Shown piece by piece: positions 16,801 through 18,754 of a DNA stretch of 18,754 bases. Within the stretch, counting starts at the first letter, position 1, and each line of letters opens with the position of its first letter. A model generated the notes under the pieces. The model was not told the DNA's origin. It did not search any database and saw nothing but the letters and a program-made list of their open reading frames with translations. The position numbers were made by a program, and so were the translations under genes. The stretch is from JAGVSZ01 sp019137045 (GTDB taxonomy: Bacteria; Pseudomonadota; Gammaproteobacteria; Burkholderiales; SG8-39): positions 1-18,754 of the forward strand of contig JAXMFT010000019.1 in the NCBI GenBank assembly GCA_046347635.1. The letters are read 5' to 3'.

Positions 16801-17109
16801 ATGATCCACGTGCTCGCCGTCGTGACCGCCAAACCGGGAATGCGCGCCGCGGTGCTCGACGCCTTCCGCGCGAACGTCCCCAACGTCCTGGCCGAGGCGG
16901 GCTGCATCGAGTACGGCGCCGCGGTCGACGCGGACAACGCGCTCGGCTCCCAGATCCGCTACGGCCCCGACACGTTCGTGGTCGTGGAGAAGTGGGCGAG
17001 CATGGACGCCCTGAGGGCCCACGCGGCCGCGCCCCACATGGCGGCCTACGGCGCGAAGACCAAAGAGCTGATCGCGAGCCGCGTGATCCACATCCTCGCG
17101 CCGGCCTGA
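16801..17109 (+). CDS. antibiotic-biosynthesis-monooxygenase (ABM) fold protein, YgiN-like
   Basis: The 102-residue product has the dimeric ABM pattern: HVLAVVTAKPGMRAAVLDAF at the N-terminus, a central EAGCIEYG (about 36-43), DTFVVVEKWASMDALRAHAA near 60-79 and PHMAAYG near 82-88. Relatives oxidise quinols or other aromatic substrates without metal or flavin, or simply bind them. Both this protein and DUF1330 belong to the ferredoxin-like dimeric alpha-beta barrel group, so this is a pair of related folds side by side. The ribosome-binding site is modest (GAAAGG). The substrate is unknown. Confidence 0.88.
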   Translation: MIHVLAVVTAKPGMRAAVLDAFRANVPNVLAEAGCIEYGAAVDADNALGSQIRYGPDTFVVVEKWASMDALRAHAAAPHMAAYGAKTKELIASRVIHILAPA

Positions 17110-17152
17110 GCCCGGCCGCGCGCGACGCCGCCCCGCACCCCAGGAGCCCGCC

Positions 17153-17740
17153 ATGGCCGAACCGCAAATGGTCGATCCCCACGACGTCGTAATGACGGGG
17201 GAGAACTCCTTCATCCGGCTCTCGAACGACGGCGGCAAGACGATCGCCGACCGCGCGAGCCACTGGCGCGTGCTCTGGTCCCCCGCCGGCCAGGGGCACG
17301 TGCTCTTCATCGAGAGCGCGCTCACCGGCGAGGGGCCGCTCGTGTACGCCGACAACGTCGGGCTCGCGCGTTACCTGCAGCGGACGATCGAAGCGCTGCT
17401 GCACAAGCCGTTCGCCGACGAGTCGCTCCCGGTGATCGACGCGGCGTTCGACCGCGCCGGCAACTCGCTCAGCACGGTCGAGGAGCGCATCGCCTCCGAC
17501 GACGGCGAGATCATCATGACCTGGTGGGACCTGATGGCGCCCTTCATCCTGACGATGCCGCCCGGCGCGATGGGGCGGCCGCTCGGCGTCTACAGCACCT
17601 TCCTGCCGGCGCGCGGCGCGCAGCTCGCGGTGAACGGGGAGGCCGCGGCCGCCAGGGTTTTCCTGCAGGACCGGTTCGGCAAGCCGTCCTCGAGCTGCTG
17701 CCTCGCGTGGTCGGAATCCTGGACGCGGCCGGCGGCCTGA
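17153..17740 (+). CDS. protein of unknown function, 195 residues
   Basis: The product has no signal peptide or membrane segment. Visible blocks are FIRLSNDGGKTIADRASHWRV near 20-40, VLFIESALTGEGPLVYADN near 50-68, LARYLQRTIE near 71-80, a Trp-rich IIMTWWDLM near 119-127 and a C-terminal SSSCCLAWSESW with two adjacent cysteines. I do not recognise a named family. AGGAG is 6 bases before the ATG. It follows the ABM-fold gene by 43 bp on the same strand and may share its transcript. The alternating hydrophobic pattern suggests a beta-rich cytoplasmic protein, possibly a small-ligand binder; that is a guess. Confidence 0.75.
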   Translation: MAEPQMVDPHDVVMTGENSFIRLSNDGGKTIADRASHWRVLWSPAGQGHVLFIESALTGEGPLVYADNVGLARYLQRTIEALLHKPFADESLPVIDAAFDRAGNSLSTVEERIASDDGEIIMTWWDLMAPFILTMPPGAMGRPLGVYSTFLPARGAQLAVNGEAAAARVFLQDRFGKPSSSCCLAWSESWTRPAA

Positions 17741-17812
17741 GCGGGCGCGGGTCGCGCGCCACCAAGTTCACGGACGGCCGTAGTCTCCCCGGCGGGCCGC
17801 GCGCGCCCGCGG

Positions 17813-18249
17813 CACAATCGCGGCAGGCCATGATCGCGCGGGAGCGCAACGCGACGCCGATGCAGCCGGACGACGCCAGTCGGGAAGTGGAGCGCCTCCT
17901 CGCGCCCGACGCGCGCGCGCGGCTGCCGCTGTGGCGCCAGCTCGTCCTCTACCTCAACCCGTTCGCGCTGTTCAAGGACGCGGCCCGCGGCCCCGCCCGG
18001 AGGCGCGAGCGCGCGCTCGCCTACAACCGCGCGATGCGCTGGATGCTCCTGCCCTACGCGCGGCGCTGGAGCCTGATCGGCGCCGCCTCGTTCGCCGGCG
18101 TCCTGCCGGCCGAGGCGCTGGCGGCCGAGTCCTCGCTCTTCGTCATCCCGGCCGCGGCGTCGGCGCTGAGCGCGTGCGTCGCGCTCCCCGTCGTCGTCTG
18201 CACCGTCACCGCCTACCTGCTCCTCGGGTCGCCCGGCGGGCGGCGATAG
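17813..18249 (+). CDS. small membrane protein of unknown function
   Basis: The ORF runs from ATG 17830 to TAG 18247-18249 (139 residues); the feature includes the -10-like CACAAT at 17813-17818. A soluble, charged N-terminal half (YLNPFALFKD, RRRERALAYNRAMRWM) is followed by two or three hydrophobic segments at about 80-97 and 104-132. There is no good ribosome-binding site before 17830. The -10-like element only 12 bases upstream would put the transcript start at or near the ATG, so leaderless translation is possible; an ATG at 17860 is an alternative start. The role is unknown. It lies directly upstream of the transglycosylase gene. Confidence 0.6.
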
Positions 18250-18754
18250 TCCCGCGTACGGCCAGGTCCCGCTCCGCCTCCGCACGACGCGCCTTCCGGC
18301 GCGCGCGCCGCGCGCTCGCCGCCGCGCCGCTCCCCGCCCGCGTCCTCCTCGGCGCCGTTGCCGTGCTCGGGCTGTGGTTCGCGGCGAACGCCCTCTACCA
18401 GGTCGCGCGCAAGCCGACCGAGCTCTTCTTCCCGGTGAGCGGCGCGCTGTACAAGACCCCGCGCGAGACCTGGCGCGAGTACCAGCCCCTCTTCCGCTCG
18501 CGCTCGACCGCGACCATCACGCCCGAGTTCCTCGCCGCGCTCGCGCAGCTCGAGGCCACCGGCAATCCGCTCGCGCGCACCTACTGGCGCTGGCAGCTCG
18601 TCACCGACCCGTTCGCGCTCTACCGCCCGGCCTCGAGCGCGGTGGGCCTCTACCAGCTCACCGACGCCACCTTCGCCGAGGCGCGGCGCTACTGCATCCG
18701 CGACCACGTCGTGATCGAGGACGGGCCGTGGCACGACCCGCGCTCGTGCTGGTT
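18174..18754 (+). CDS. transglycosylase SLT domain protein, N-terminal part, cut by the window edge
   Basis: The frame reads a membrane anchor (VLLGAVAVLGLWFAANALY), then KPTELFFPVSGALYKTP and a lytic-transglycosylase-like core. ALAQLEATGNPLARTYWRW holds the ExxGNP form of the catalytic-glutamate motif, and SSAVGLYQLTDATFAEARRY the usual GLYQLT segment. Such enzymes cleave peptidoglycan in the periplasm. The gene runs off the right edge. The start is unclear: GTG 18174 is used here because it keeps the whole anchor, but it overlaps the preceding gene and adds an Arg-rich stretch; GTG 18363 would cut the anchor. The DNA from 18250 to about 18330 may therefore be partly non-coding. Confidence 0.8.
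   Translation, partial: MRRAPRRRLHRHRLPAPRVARRAAIVPRTARSRSASARRAFRRARRALAAAPLPARVLLGAVAVLGLWFAANALYQVARKPTELFFPVSGALYKTPRETWREYQPLFRSRSTATITPEFLAALAQLEATGNPLARTYWRWQLVTDPFALYRPASSAVGLYQLTDATFAEARRYCIRDHVVIEDGPWHDPRSCW

Noticed and set aside
17690..17760. Frameshift near the end of the 195-residue protein
   Set aside because: The alternative frame continues for longer, but the in-frame SSSCCLAWSESW ending looks like a genuine conserved C-terminus and the stop falls where the sequence becomes low in coding character.

Overview
The window looks like chromosomal DNA from a GC-rich (about 70 % G+C) member of the Betaproteobacteria, probably near the Burkholderiales. This is inferred from the C-terminal piece of a patatin/DUF3734 protein next to a 3-hydroxybutyrate dehydrogenase, the style of the transglycosylase at the right edge, and the mix of Liv-type transport, a cbb3-class oxidase and very GC-rich codon use. 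I see no rRNA, tRNA, CRISPR array, insertion sequence or phage gene.

Layout. 1-956 (+): end of a patatin-like protein, then 3-hydroxybutyrate dehydrogenase (storage-polymer or ketone-body use). 1113-5621 (-): an exported protein of unknown function, a short FAD/NAD(P)H oxidoreductase, and aconitase, read leftwards from a promoter near 5830. 5981-9007 (+): a compact cbb3-like terminal oxidase operon (CcoN, CcoO fused to a second cytochrome c domain, a CcoQ-like small membrane protein, and a membrane-anchored protein of unknown function), followed by a MarR regulator (9169-9621). 9697-14346 (-): a complete Liv/HAAT-type ABC importer (livK-H-M-G-F). 14420-15668 (-): a translationally coupled chain of a 38-codon ORF, a DUF488 protein and a CBS-CBS-BON protein. 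15853-17740 (+): a second MarR regulator closely related to the first, then a DUF1330 protein, an antibiotic-biosynthesis-monooxygenase-fold protein and an unrecognised 195-residue protein. 17830-18754 (+): a small membrane protein and the start of a transglycosylase cut by the window edge.

The main new observation is regulatory. Two minus-strand promoters 10 kb apart (near 5826-5855 and 15795-15824) share the same spacing and the same pair of sites: an ATCGYGNNRCGA-like element 3 bp from the -10, and a second one 22 bp away in the promoter spacer. A related element lies upstream of the first MarR gene. The two MarR proteins are about two-thirds identical by hand alignment and have an identical stretch in the DNA-binding region. 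I infer a local regulon in which the paired MarR proteins control themselves, the cbb3-like oxidase, the exported-protein/flavoreductase operon and the DUF488/CBS-BON operon. The genes suggest a respiratory, low-oxygen or redox-stress role, but no inducing signal can be read from the sequence.
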